From NCBI GenBank assembly GCA_018881555.1, contig JACAXG010000093.1, positions 248,001 to 312,000 of the forward strand: DNA of 64,000 bases, read 5' to 3'. The stretch comes from Amblyornis subalaris (Eukaryota; Chordata; Aves; Passeriformes; Ptilonorhynchidae). The position numbers and the translations under genes are program-made. This document shows positions 49,717 to 62,039 of this stretch, in pieces (position 1 is the stretch's first letter; each line of letters starts with the position of its first letter). Below the pieces are notes generated by a model, which was not told the DNA's origin, ran no database searches, and saw nothing but the letters and a program-made list of their open reading frames with translations.

Positions 49717-49770
49717 AGTGGTGTCCATCTGTCTGAAGTGTTGTCCATCTGTCTGTTCAGAGTGGTGTCC
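49717..49770 (+). repeat. 20-bp tandem duplication with a partial third unit
   Basis: AGTGGTGTCCATCTGTCTGA at 49717 is followed at once by AGTGTTGTCCATCTGTCTGT at 49737, and a partial AGTGGTGTCC follows at 49761 after a TCAG spacer. The two full copies differ at two positions. Confidence 0.9.
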
Positions 49771-52700
49771 GCTGCACCAGTGCCTGGGATCCCTTCTGGC
49801 TGTGCTCATCTGCGTGGGACCTCCTGCCTCCTCTCCTCAGTGAAACCTGAAGCTGGTTAATATGCTTCAGTCCCTATCAAATTACATGGAAATTGGTCAA
49901 AAGACTAGAAAACTAGTACAGTGGCTCTGGGAAACAAATCAAGCCAAAAAGAGCCTTTGGCTGAACTTCCCTTCCTAGAGAGATGGTACTTGACTCTGGC
50001 AGAGCCCTTCATGGTCATGAAAGCAAATTTATCCCTGATAAAAATTGGTTTCAATTTCCTAGAAACAAGTAAAAAACACGTGAAATAAACAAATATTGGT
50101 TTCCCCCCTGCACCACCTGGCTGCATAGCTGTCTGTGTGGGGACTTGGTGTGTGCACCACTGCCACGATGCTGAACAGGGAGCAAACCATCAGCCACAAG
50201 GCGACAGGGATCTGGTGAGAACGTGAGCGGAGCCTGCACTGTAGGGGCTCTGTGGCCTGGCGGGGTGGGGAGCAGTGCCTGGCCCTCACCTTGCGTCAGT
50301 GCACCCTGAGGGAACCCCTGAGCTCTGCCCTCCGCATCAGCACCCCGAGGTCCTGCCGTGGGCACAAGTGGGAACTGAAATCAGCAGTGTGCTCCATGAA
50401 CCAGCCGCCCCCACGCTCCAAGGTGCCCCACCCAGCTGAGGAACAAGGCCCTGTGACAGGCAATAGGTTGTCCTGAGACCATCTCTCTCACAAAACACAG
50501 TCCAGAAATGCTGCTGCTGCTCAGTACTTGTGGATTAGGAATGGATGAAGGGCTGACATCACCTGTTTTCTTCTCTTCTGCCTAATGACTGGAATGTCCA
50601 GCCTCTCTCCAGAGCAGGAAAGCACTTTATTTACCTAATCTCCGATGACTTTGATCTCAGTTAGTTTTCTCTGAGTGCAGCACTGGAATCCCCAGCATCC
50701 TGTGCCCATATGTGCCCCCCCCCAGCAAAGAACTCTCTCCTGTGCCTTCCCTGGATGGCCAAGGGCAGCTGGTTCACTTAGATAAGGCTCAGCAAAAAGC
50801 CTGTTTGGAAAACTGTCTCTCTTTCCATTTGGTGTAAACTTCCTTTTCCACTCTCTGCTTATGTTAATGTAGACATATGTAAATCTTCCACCAGATTTCC
50901 TTCAAGGAGAAAGTCAAGGCACAGAGTAAGAGGAAGCCCCATTCCTACCATGCCGTTTGGATGGTGTCAGCAAAGAGAGGCTGCTGGTGTCCCCTCCATG
51001 GCCCCGCGTGGTGGCTCCAGCATTGCAGACAGACACTTTCCTACAGGACTCCAGAAACAACTTGGGGCTTTTCTTCTGTGTGAGAAACATCCTGGTATCC
51101 ACATCTGTTCTTGCTGTCCTTGCCAGTGCCACAAGTCCATGGCAACGTTATAGTTCTCTTACTGGAGAGCTTTCTGCAGTGTCATTAACCAGTCACAGAT
51201 AATTTAATTTCCCTAGATTTATTTTAGTTAATGTCCAGCTACTCAGCTCTTCCAAAGGGTGTCTGTGGTCTCCCCTCTCCAGCTGTGAATATTCCATCCT
51301 TGAAAACAGGCCAGCCCCAGCTGCTGGGGAGGGACGGCGGGGGTTTGGAGGCCAGTGTCAGAGCTGAGGGGACAGCCACGTGCCGTCATCAGTTTCTTCC
51401 TGCCTTGCTCTCCTCTGAAAGCCCCGGCAGAAGGGTTTGGAGATGATGTTTTGTGTGCTGGGAGACATCCCTGAGGACTATAAGCTCTCTGTTTCCAGAC
51501 CCTGGTGGGGTTCTCTTTTTGCTGGATTTCGGAGGATACAGGGTGAGGGTTAACTTATCCTTACATACGTGCCAACTAAACAAACAAGGAAGGTGTTTTG
51601 TGTTACTGTGGGAGCAAACTTGTCTTTGCTGATCAGTAGCAGAAAGAAATCTGGGAAGATGGCAATAAAGCTGAATCTGGGTCCCAAGTTCAATGTGAAG
51701 GAAAAGAGCTCTGTGCCATGCCTGGGAGGTGATCCCAGGCAGGCAAAGGGTGCCCAGCTCCCAGCAGGTTGGTAAAGGAATCAGCATTTGCTGGGGAAAC
51801 TCACTCTCTTGGGAACTAGTGGATCCAAGACCAATAGAGATGGCAAAACAACATCCAGCTATTCTCCAGTCTCATCTATGCTGAAGTCTATTTTCATTCA
51901 TGTGAGTCTGCCATTGCTGCCATGGTGACCAACTTAGAAATTAATTATATAAAGACATTAACAACGTATTTAAATAGGAACATTCAACCCACGGTTCTGG
52001 CAAAAAAGATCCACGTATTCCTAGATTATGCCTCTCCCACCTCCCCCTTGAGTTCTTAGATACGGTGACTTCAGTAATTTCTTCCCTGCACTTACCTCTA
52101 TGCTGATGTTAACAAATATAACTAGTCTTCTGCTTTTTCTTTTTTAATTCTGACTTATATAAACTAGATATTCTTTAAACAGTTCTAGCTCTGTCCAAAG
52201 CCTGATCTCCTATGAGCACCAATGCAGTCCTTACGAGGTGTGGGGTTTGAGGTATTGTCTTCAGACAAAGGAAGCCCCAGACAGGTGCCCAGGAGAGCAC
52301 GGGCTTGCTGCAATGCATGCCAGGCTCCTGCCTTTGTTTCTTTGGGGTTTCCAACAGGAGACAGGCAAGCGTCAAAAAACATACTGCTGGAACCAAAACG
52401 CTCATCCATGGCTGTGGCAGGAAAGGGAAGTTTACACAGACTGCCTTGCTCCTCAGCCCCGTGGTCAGCCTCCTTTCCCAGAGGGAAGGCAGCAGTTCAG
52501 CCTTGCTTGTTCTCCTCCTGTGACTGTTCTCTAAGCAATGGGGCTTTTCGGCCTCTGAGGAGTTACCTCCACACCTGCTGTGGCAAGCTGTGCTGCCATN
52601 TGTTCCCTCCCCAGGTATGCTTTCATCTGTCTCTAATGGTACTTTCTGTGCCCTTCTGTCACAGCCAGCCTTTGATGTTGGCACTGTCATGGAGATTATT

Positions 52701-54238
52701 TTTGTACTCTTTTCTGCAACTACTTTACCATTGACTCATGTTGTTTCTTTTTTCTGGTTTTTTTTAATGCATGAACATATATCTACCCTTACCACATTCC
52801 TTTCTGTTCAGCCATGTATTCTCTCAGGAGGTGGAGGCAAGCAAGAGGGGAGGGAACTGCCCCTGGGTGTCAGGGAATTTGGCTTTTCAGAGCATCCAGT
52901 GAAGCGAATGCAAACCAAACTGTGTTGCAGTGAACATGTGTCTGTTGGCAGGGATTTGTGGAGGGAAGGGCTCACCCCTGGGATGCAGGCCTGAGCTTTC
53001 CCACTGTACAAGCTTGTTTGTTTTGGCACTCTCAGGGCTGGTTTACATGCCTCTGCATCAGCCACTGCTCAGCTGCTGTAGTATTTTCCTTCAAAGACCT
53101 ACTGGGAATGAGGCCTAAAAAAACTTTGCAGAGATGCCTTCATTAGTTCTGCTGAAAGGGATGCTAAACTGGGTGGTGTGACAGATGCCTTTCCCCAAAG
53201 CAGTGCTGGTGTTTGGTAGAACTGCGGCTGATGTCCGGATGCTGCGGCTCTGTCAGAGACCATCAGGCCTCCCAGGATTTGTTGTTCAGAGACTGATTTT
53301 CAGAGTTATCAGCCTTTGCAAACAACAAATAACAAAAGAAGCAAACAAAAACTAATATCAAGACAACTCAATATCCTTACAGAAAGAAGGTGTCTTCTCC
53401 ATGGAATCGGAGTTAGCTGGATCAGCTGCAATGGTGCCTGTTGTATTTCACACACAGACAGCGGTTTCAGGTGATGTGCTAAAACTGCTGGACGGTCATG
53501 AATTCTCACAGACAGGTATTCACAACTACCTGTGCAAAGGTTTAATTCACTCTTCCAACACAGCCTTCCTGGGAGAGGAATATAATGAATGGAAACTGTG
53601 AAGGGTGCAAGGAGGTAATGGAGGGTGGAAGAGAGCAGAAAAAACGCAGCTCAAATCAGCACATAATCAGGATTACCAGGAGAGTTTACTGGGTTTCTGA
53701 AGATTAGTCCACCATCACCTTTCAGATGGATGCCATCCCAAGTGCTGTGCTGCACTTTCAAGAGGAAAAGTTTCACCTCTCAAATCACTAACGTGTCTTG
53801 ATTAGAAAAGTATCCTTTAATCATCAGCCAGTTCAAGGAAGAGCAAGGCCTAATCGTGATTCATCGGACAGGGTTTTACATTGCCTGGTGTGGCTGAAGC
53901 TGTAGGAAGAGAGCTCTGATGTAGGTGACAGGAGGAAGCATCAATCTCATCCCTTTGGAGCAAACATCTTGTCAGGATGGGGAGCACAGGGTGATCCATA
54001 AGGGCTGAGTGCAAGCATCTTTTCAGGTTTTTGGTGAGAAACATTTGGATCCCCAGGACAGCAAGTGTTTGATGGACAGAAAGACTAGGGTTCAGCAAGC
54101 TAAATCCATCCTTGCCCAGATTTTGTTGGCTTTAGGAAACATATAAAACAAGAAGAGGGCAAAATGAATGTACAAAAGATGAGCATAGAGCAGCATCAAA
54201 GAAATAAGAACTATTTGCCTGGATGAATAAAAGACTGA

Positions 54239-54260
54239 AACTCAACTCAACTCAGCTCAA
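54239..54260 (+). repeat. Short (CTCAA)n repeat
   Basis: CTCAACTCAACTCAGCTCAA is four pentamer units, the third carrying one change. It is minor. Confidence 0.8.
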
Positions 54261-55390
54261 GGCTGGTTCTGGGACTTCCTGGGGTAGGAGAAAATTCAAA
54301 GTCCACCAAGGACTGAGGAGGGGGAGTATCCCCCCTGTTGTCATGCTGGTGCCAGGCACAGGGCTGGACCCCTGTTGGGTGAGTGCAGTGGCAGGGCAGG
54401 GTCTGCCCCTGGAGCTCCACAGTGGTGGCAAATGGCAGGAATATTTGTCCATCTGCTTTCTCAATGGCGAGTGCCTTGAGTCATCACAGGAGGGGTGCTG
54501 CTGTCTGCATCCCAAACCATGGTCCCCAGCCCTGGGCCCAGCAGTGTCAAGAGCTCACCCTCGGAAAAACATTGTCCCTCTGTGGAGGGAGCAGAACAGC
54601 CCATGCAGCAGACAGAAAACCTCTGGTGAGCCAGAGCAGGGATACTGAAAACAGGTTATGGCAGATGATACCAGACAGCTGCTCAGCTCCACGCTCAAAA
54701 CAAGGCTGTGGGCAAATCCATGTTCCTTCAGAGCTGAGCACGTGGGCAGCTGCAGGGAACCTGGTGAGCGCTGGGCCGGCATTACCCACGGCACGTGAGC
54801 AGGAGTGGGACTGTGTCCTCCTGCCTCTGTGGCATCCCTAGCTGGGGCTTCCTGCCCTCAGACAGGGGCTAAAAATGGATCTCTAGTGTTTCACTTGCAA
54901 ACCTTTAACAAAGATCATGCTGACATGCAAATAGGAGAATGACAAAACAATACGTGACAGCCAGCTTGCTCCTCTTCTTTGGAAAATTCAGATGTTTTCT
55001 TGTCACAAAGCTGCTCATTCTTCCTCTTAACATAAACATTGTAATCAGAATAAAATGGTTTTCTTTGACAAAATGCTGTGTGTTGGTGGTTAAGCAAAAT
55101 TAAAATTTTGTAAAGCAAATGAAGGAGAAAGGCAGCTCTCTGACAAATTCTCTGAGCAAAGAAATAGTTGTTTTATGTTCTGGACCAATTAATTTCACTT
55201 TTCTTGGATGTCAACCCAGATGCAAAGCTCTGTCCAGGGGCACTCAAAAGGGAAATGATTAAGGTGAGTGAGTGTCCCCCCAGCCCAGGTGTTTAAGCCC
55301 AGAAACAAGGAATGTTTTCGTGATGCTCAAACATTGTGCCTTCATAGAGCTTCATAAAAAACATCCTGCACTTCTCTCTACAGTTACTAC

Positions 55391-55503
55391 TGAGCAACCT
55401 GGGCTGGTGGAAGGTGTCCCTGCCCATGGCAGGGGGTAGAACAAGATGAGCTTTAAGGTCCCTTCAAACCCAAGCCAGTCTGAGAATCTGTGATCCTATA
55501 AAT
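55391..55503 (+). mobile_element. Short CR1 tail, plus strand
   Basis: The text GAGCAACCTGGGCTGGTGG, AAGGTGTCCCTGCCCATGG, GATGAGCTTTAAGGTCCC and ATCTGTGATCCTATAAATC is a CR1 3' end in sense orientation, cut to about 110 bases. Confidence 0.92.
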
Positions 55504-56156
55504 CATTAACCCCAAATAAAATACAGTAATTGTGTGTTATCGCTCACGTCAACAGTCTGACTGATTTTAGTGGGACTGTCAGGGTGGTCAAAGGTTGTCA
55601 GCGTCAATTTTAGCTTCAGAACAGGAACTGTGGNTGTTAGAGTTAAAAACAAGTTATTGCCAGTATCTCCAACCAGCTGATGCTCAGAGTGACAGTATTT
55701 AATCTTTTCTCAATTTCAGAGTTTACTCTTCTTTTTTAACCACAGGAAGCCTCAGGGAATTTGGCTGGATAAAAAAATCAAACGTTTTTCTGCACCAATA
55801 TAAGCACAGAGAGAAATGGCAATGGGTTGCCAAGAATTTACAAAATAGACCGTCTGCTTTTTGTAAGGCATCACTGTCATTCACAGGTAACTCGTGGTTT
55901 TTCTGGATACAGGTACCAAAATCCAGAGATGAATCTCACATTCAGTGCTCTTTCCGAGAGTTCGTTGTGGCCTTTAGAGCCCTGATCCATGCTCGGTGCT
56001 TCAGCTCCATCCCCATGGAGTGCCTGGCTGGCTTTGGCTTTCCTGGGGCTCAGGCACATCCCGGATGGCAGTGAAGTGTCCCCTCGCCAGCAGACTCACA
56101 CAGCCATTTCTGGGGTGGGAAAGACTGTGGGGTGGGCTAAGGACCAGCACAGGATG

Positions 56157-56169
56157 TAATAATAATAAT

Positions 56170-56228
<59 letters not shown>

Positions 56229-56236
56229 CCACCACC
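56157..56236 (+). repeat. Compound trinucleotide microsatellite (TAA)n(TCA)n(CCA)n
   Basis: About five AAT units change to about nineteen ATC/CAT units and then to CACCACC. The middle array is uninterrupted for nearly 60 bases. One plus-strand frame reads it as a run of Asn then about twenty His, which is a translation artefact and not a gene. Uninterrupted arrays of this length are usually polymorphic. Confidence 0.97.
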
Positions 56237-56407
56237 TGGTGTATTTTCAAGGAAGTAGCATTTCACCAAAGTGTGGTGTTCAAAGTGAAATTATTTTACT
56301 GGGACTTGCTTCTTCAAAGAACATTTTACATGTGGGATGTTTGGTCTGAAGCACTCTCTTTAGAGAGAGATGGGAATATACAAGTGGAAAACCTGAGTTT
56401 TCAAGTT

Positions 56408-56465
56408 TGATTTTTGTTTGTTTGGTTTTGTTGTGGTTTTATTTTGTTTTTGTTTTTTTCTTTAA
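56408..56465 (+). repeat. T/G-rich low-complexity block
   Basis: TTTTTGTTTGTTTGG and GTTTTTGTTTTTTTC words make up about 58 bases. No poly(A) signal arrangement or LINE body adjoins it, so it is treated as simple low complexity. Confidence 0.8.
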
Positions 56466-57467
56466 ATAAAATTCCATTTTCATGGAAATGTAAAGTTTGT
56501 AGCACCTCTCAGCAAAGGCAGATCTTGATATTAGTGCTCTCTAAGAAACAGAATGGAACTGCTCTGTTTGGTAAAAGTGAGAAGACAAAATTAAATTGGA
56601 ATTATTATCCTGTCTTGCTGGAGATTTTTTCTTTTAATTTGTAAAAGTGTCTAATCTGTAGGCCCTAAGCAAGGAATCTCCTGTTGAGATAAATGGGCAT
56701 TATGTTTTTGGCATCAGTTCCTGAGTTGCTCAATGAATTCCATTGCATTTTACAGCAAAGACTGTTCTTCAGTACAAACCCTTCCTGTTCCAGACCTTGG
56801 AGCTGGGAATATGAAGCTTAAGGCATTATTTTGACTACAAGCTAAAGACCTTGTAGAAAAGTTGAAAAAATTCCAAGGTGCTGCCAGTGGTTTTGCTGGG
56901 GACAAGATTAATATTGGCTGGATTTGCCATATCCTTTTAACTGCTGCTTTCCTCCTCCTTCCAGTAAATAAATCTGCCTATTAGTTAAACAAACTGACTC
57001 TGATAGAAACCAAACACAAGAAATACATTAACAATAATCCCCTGATCTTAAAATAGAAAGGCAATAGTGAAGAGAGAGAGGGAGCCCTTGGGTTCCAGCC
57101 TTCCACTGGGCACTGCTTGCTGCAGTGCTCCTGCTTTGAACTCCCAGAGGAGAGAAACATGGGCTGTGGCAAAACTCTAAGCTTGAAGAAGCTCCTGCGG
57201 GCTGGAGCACATTGGTAAGACCACGTCATCCTGGTGTGCTGCGNTCACAGAGGCAGGGCAGTCCCACCTCCCGTACGGCTCGCGGGCTGAGCCCAGAGAC
57301 GCAGCAGCAGAAGAGAATGAGGTGATGTAGCGGATGATCCTGAGCTTATTCACCTCTCAGCATGTTTCTTCCCCTTCCTCTGTGTCTTGGTGAGTCGTAT
57401 GACATGGCGGGCAGACATGGAGCAGCAGGAACTGCCACCTGGCCACGAATGGTTGGCATAGAATTAG

Positions 57468-57630
57468 TCATAGAATCACAGACTGGTTTGGGTTGGAAGG
57501 GACCTTAAAGCTCATCTCGTTCCAGCCTCCTGTCATCGGCAGGAATACCTTCCACTAGACCAGGCTGCTCCAAGCCCTGTCCAACCCGGCCTTGAACACT
57601 GTTCGTGGTGGATGTGCCACCACCACTGTC
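57468..57630 (-). mobile_element. CR1 LINE 3' fragment, minus orientation
   Basis: It starts TCATAGAATCACAGACTGG and continues GGTTGGAAGGGACCTTAAAG, CCACTAGACCAGGCTGCTC and CAACCCGGCCTTGAACAC. This is one of the best-preserved tails in the window and so probably one of the younger insertions. Confidence 0.95.
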
Positions 57631-57884
57631 TTAAGAAAAATGAAGGCTCTTTTTAAAAAGTAAAGATTATTTTTTGCCTAGAAACAACCAGGAAAATCCA
57701 GCATGCAATTTTTGAAATGAGCATCTACTTAGCAGTGATGATCTACTTCCATGCAATGTTTGAGGCACTGAAGGTTGGGGCTTTGTTGCGAACTGAGGAG
57801 AATGTGCCGGCCGGGGCCTTGCTGCTGCTGCCTGCAGAGTAAAGTTAGACAGCAGCCAGACATCCTTTTTCATTCTCAATTTCC

Positions 57885-57902
57885 AAGAAGAAGAAGAAGA
57901 AG
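57885..57902 (+). repeat. (AAG)6 microsatellite
   Basis: Six perfect AAG units follow TTCC and are followed by TAAATTC. It is short and in non-coding DNA. Confidence 0.95.
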
Positions 57903-58380
57903 TAAATTCTGGGAAGCCTTTGGCAACCTTNCCTGCCCTCCCTGCACTGGGAGCAGGCGGGTTGGGGCTGTGTGAGCACCATGCCACCCAGCCAGTCCCT
58001 GCCTCCTCAAAACCTACTGTTGGCTCCATTGGGATTGCAATAATATGTTTTGCCCTGATTTTTACTGGATGCGTGGAATTGTAGGACCTTGCTCTCGAAC
58101 ATCCAGAGACCATTTCCTTGATCTCACTGCATGCTATGGCTGCTGTCATGGCCAAGGTGCTCCTTCCATCACCCTCCTCTCTGGGATACAGCGAGCTCCT
58201 GGTAGTCTCAGCAGCCTCCNTTCAACTGTTTGGCCTGAACGATCCATTGATATTTAGTGATGTGTAGAAAAAACCCTGAAGCCTGCAAGGACCCGGGGAT
58301 GCCTCATCCCACTCCTTTCCCAGTGTTTAAACTGGAGTTTGAAGTTCAGACCTCGCCTCACCTTGGCAGAAGCTCATTTC

Positions 58381-58530
58381 CTAGTCGGAAGGGCAGCGCC
58401 TGCCCCGCGTGCCCCGGGGCGTGGGGGAGCACGGGCACCGATGGGCCCTGAGCTGGTTATCGCCTTTTTTGGAAGAGCTGGGATGGGCTCGGTGCGGCGC
58501 CATGGCTTTGGGCGCTGCGGCGGGAGGGAG
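58381..58530. promoter_or_regulatory. Small CpG-rich patch
   Basis: About 15 CpG are counted in 150 bases, with GGGGCG and GCGGCGC words. It is short and isolated between AT-richer DNA. Promoter function is possible but unsupported; no gene start was recognised beside it. Confidence 0.35.
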
Positions 58531-59087
58531 GGCTCCTCTGGCCCACATTCCTTGCTAATTTTAACCAGCTCCCTTGAGCGGGGCCTGGAGAAGTATGGTC
58601 TTGATTTATTAGTCTTCTCCTTCTGAAAACTTTGTTCAAGTGTCTTGGGGCAGAGGTAAAACCAGACTGGGATTCTCAGTCTGGATCCTGACATATGTTT
58701 GTCTACATCACCAAGTATTGCGAGGTTTTTTCAGCATCAGCAGTTTTTTCCCTGAGGCATCTGGGGAGCAGGATTGCTGACAGAGCTGTGTGGGGAGGAT
58801 GTGGCGGCATGGCCGGACGCTGGGCCTGGCCACGGCTGGTGCCACCCTACAGATGTCATTGCCCCAGACTTGGCTAGGCCATCCAAGACTCGGGGTCTCC
58901 ATGCTCAGGGGTGGTGCCGCCTGCCTTCCTGCAGAGCCCTCCCTGTGCAGCACATGCACCCCCAGGAGCAAATCACCGGGGGCCGCTCTGGCCGAGGAGC
59001 ACGTCCCCCCAAACGTGGCAGCTGGGGACAGGAAGGTAACTGCTCACGATCCGGCAGGGCTGGCCTCCCTGGGGATGGACATTGGCT

Positions 59088-59127
59088 GGGCAGGGCAGGG
59101 CAGGGCAGGGCAGGGCAGGGCAGGGCA
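59088..59127 (+). repeat. Pentamer minisatellite (GGGCA)x8
   Basis: Eight perfect GGGCA units are followed by a partial GCA. Each unit has a G triplet separated by CA, so the array fits the G-quadruplex pattern with two-base loops. It is flanked by unique sequence. No gene crosses it credibly. Confidence 0.97.
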
Positions 59128-59304
59128 GCAGAGCTCAAAGTCCCAATGACAGGATGGAGAATGACCACAGGTCAGGTGGTGAAACAGGTTGCTGGGGCTG
59201 AAGAGCCAAGCCAGGAGACACAGCTGGCCTCAAGCACTCTCACAGGTGTCGGAAAGGAGCAGGGTTTGGGGCTGCTTCCTGTAGCAAACAGAACAAACCC
59301 ACTA

Positions 59305-59440
59305 CACTTAACTTGGGGCAAGAAAGGTTGGGTTTAGACACAAGGAAACTCATTAGAGGTAAGTTCAACTGATGGCAGAACCAACTCTCCAGGGACTCTG
59401 TTGTGTCCATATTGTTGGAGATTCCCAAGTGCACATTCAA
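59305..59440 (+). mobile_element. Possible ancient CR1-like remnant
   Basis: The words GGTTGGGTTTAGACACAAGG and GGAGATTCCCAAGTG recall the CR1 segment 'GGTTTAGACATTAGG ... ATCCCTGGAGG', but the match is broken and the tail is absent. It is listed as a weak candidate only. Confidence 0.3.
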
Positions 59441-60699
59441 CAAGCAAGGTAAAAGCTGGGTAAAACAGTCAGAGCTGGTCCTGNCCTGGCAGGGAAGCGC
59501 AGTCTGGAAGACTAAGGCATTGCTCAACCCTGCAGCAGCAGCCAGAGCCCCCCAGAGTTCCCAGTGCCACATGGGGTTATCCCAGCACCGGCAGAGATGG
59601 GGTTCCTGAAAATCAAGGAGCTNCCCTACCTCGCTGGCTATCGTAGCACTTCCTCAGTTCCTCAGTGTAAAATCAAAGTGTATCAATCTCTGTCTGCATC
59701 AGTAACCAAATCAGCATGAAATCCACAACCTGGGTATTTGTGTAGAAAACATTCCAAAGGGAAATACTGAATGTTTTCTTCTAGCCAATTTCACGTGCTT
59801 GTTTCCCATTTTGATTCTGTGTTTGCATGGACTTTCACGCATGGCCAAAAGAAGGCTGTTCTGCTGGAGAATGGACNGGAAAGCACTGGTAATGCTTTTT
59901 CTGTTCTTGTTATTAATGCAGAGGAAAAGACACTCTGTGCTTCTGCTTGGCTGCCCCAACTCATGCCCCGTCCCATGGGGAAGGTGCCTGGGGCTCTGTG
60001 GCACTTGGTGCCAGCAGGTCCGGCTCAGTGCTGTGCCCACAGCAACAACCACCAAAAACCCAAAGGCTGTATCTTGGAATGAAACAGCTCTGGCCTCATT
60101 GCTCTTACTGAACTGATGATTTCTTGAGGGTGTTTTGTACTTAAGACTGAAGAATTAAGCAATGCCTACAGTTTAAGGAGGTTTTTTGTTTGTTTGTTCG
60201 AGATTTTCCTGTCCAGCTGCCAAGAGTTTCTGGCTCAGACTTCAAACAAATTAACTCTGCTATGACCAACCAATTTAAATAAACACTGGTTGAAATCTGA
60301 GGCTTGAAGCAGTGGGGAAACTGGGACTGGAAATACTCCAGACATTGTTTGCTGGGACAGAGGAGCCCTGAGTCCTGCCTGGAGCACAGTCCTCGCCACA
60401 TGCCCAGTGTGAGGAGGGATGAGGACAGGAGACGGAGCAGTGAGCGCCACCAGACCAGTGTTGGTCCCAGCAGCCACTGCTGTCATTTTCTTGATGACAG
60501 GTGACTTGATTCCTGTCAGCCACCTGCAACATGCTTCCCGCTGGGCTCTGTTGTGGCCCTGCTCCGAAGCTCTCCTTGGCTTCAGGTCCTCCTGCCACAG
60601 CAGTCGCTGCTGCACGTTCCACCGGCAGCGCTGGGGCGAGATGGGCTTCTCTCACCCACTGCGCTCGTTCCCGACCCACATAACAACCCCCTGCTCTGC

Positions 60700-60835
60700 A
60701 TTATTGTCAGCTATAATTGAAGCATAGAAGCCGAAAAACAGAGACTAATAGAAAAAGAAAATCCTAATTAGCCCTTGCTGTTATTGGCAATATTACTGCT
60801 GGTTACTCAGGAGCTTGAATTTTGAGATACACGAT
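60700..60835. promoter_or_regulatory. Candidate cis-regulatory AT-rich block
   Basis: The block has CTATAATTGA, CTAATTAGC and ATTGGCAATATTACTG in about 130 bases with no repeat similarity. CTAATTAG is a palindromic homeodomain site and ATTGGCAAT contains a CCAAT-box inverse. It lies between CpG-richer flanks. It is a guess at a conserved element, based on word content only. Confidence 0.25.
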
Positions 60836-61360
60836 TAAGAGCTTGAGCAGGAGTCTAAAACGCAGCAGCATGCCAACAGCTGGCACTGGCCAAGGCCCCC
60901 CTGCAGCCTTCCAGGACACCTACATGACAGAAGTTTTCCTGTCCCCTCGCTTTGTCTCTCTCTCCCTTCTTTTCCCACATCAAACTCGAGTGCTGTTCCC
61001 TATACTGACTCTCTCCAGAACTCTCACACTGCCTGGCACACAAAGTCAGGAGCCATCACCTTTTGTGTTTTGTGTTGGATTTTTTTCACTTTCCACCAGG
61101 GCTCTGTATAGGAACACCTTTACTCCAGCTCTGGTTCCCCATTCCTTCTGTTAGGCTGTACAGTCATGGTTAATGTCCAACCCCACTGAGTTTATGAGCC
61201 CTGTGAGCTCCCAGGAAACTCTCCATGCAGGAAAAAAGCTCCTGTCACCGCTCCATGAAAAATGTCTTTTAATTCTTAAAGTACCCTCGAATCTAGCTCA
61301 AGTTTGTGCACTTTTTCAGCCATATCCTAAGGAATTTCTGTTATCATTAAAGCTTTACAC

Positions 61361-61405
61361 TCAGCACTCTGCACCCAGCACCCAACACTGCACCAGCTGC
61401 TGTGC
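61361..61405 (+). repeat. Degenerate CAGCAC-type repeat
   Basis: CAGCACTCTGCACCCAGCAC, CCAACACTGCACCAGC is a short C/A-rich degenerate array. It resembles the complement of the array at 62736, so the two may be related by origin or by simple composition. Confidence 0.55.
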
Positions 61406-62030
61406 TCCAGACACAAGGGTGCAAAATTTGACTCACATNAATCATTCCCAAACTAAGAATCCTACATCTGAAATAAAGCAAATAGTGCAGGGAGAGAGGA
61501 AAGAATGGGAAGAGGCACAAAGAAATCCTGGAAGGTACTTGCAGCAATGACACAATCCGATGAACTCAAACATAGCTTGAGAGTCCTGATTCCCATCCTG
61601 CCTGTGCTGCAGGCTCTTTGGGACGGTGGAGAAGTCCTTCCCACACTGTTTATTCAGCATGGCTGGATGATTGTGAGGCTGGTGGGTAAATTGATGGTCT
61701 AAACTAGGGATCCAAAACCAGCTCGCCCAGCCCCTCCCCGACACTCAGCACTGCCCCCCATCCGGTGTCCCTGTGCACTCTCTGCTCCCCCACAGCCAAA
61801 CAGCCACTGCTGGCCACTCAGGTACGCCTTGTAGGGACTTCAGCTGACCAAAAACACTATCAAAGAAAAANGTATTTTCACTATTAATTTTTTTTAAATG
61901 CCATTTTTAAGTGTTGGCGCTAAGTTAGCTATATTGACAGCAATATTTAAGCCCTAAAAGTGAAGATATGGATATATAGTGCATTAATTTTCACAGTTGC
62001 CTTATTCTGTCATCATAATAATGGGAGCCG

Positions 62031-62039
62031 ATGACTCAT
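62031..62039 (+). promoter_or_regulatory. Perfect AP-1 palindrome ATGACTCAT
   Basis: The full TPA-response core TGACTCA with symmetrical flanks sits in a T/A-rich block that also has several TAAT-type homeodomain cores. The density of word types is suggestive of an enhancer, but a nine-base match alone proves nothing. Confidence 0.35.

Larger units (their letters stand above)
46771..55390. other. Intergenic segment: no gene seen apart from the distal CpG island
   Basis: Unique DNA around the CpG island at 47280-47780. It holds the 20-bp tandem duplication at 49717 and ambiguous bases at 49492 and 52600. Frames of 130-171 codons at 51389-52734 on both strands overlap each other and show no domain. 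Confidence 0.65.
55504..57467. other. Intergenic segment: no gene seen
   Basis: AT-rich apart from the trinucleotide microsatellite and the T/G block. Ambiguous bases lie at 55634 and 57244. No recognised exon. Confidence 0.65.

Noticed and set aside
28835..53990. Similar words (TGTTTGCTCCAAAGGGATGA-like) near 28840 plus and 53965 minus
   Set aside because: The shared core is only about ten bases with a gap, so chance similarity is likely; no repeat family is evident around both.
56000..56349. Plus-strand frame with an Asn/His run
   Set aside because: The run is the ATC microsatellite; the rest has no domain.
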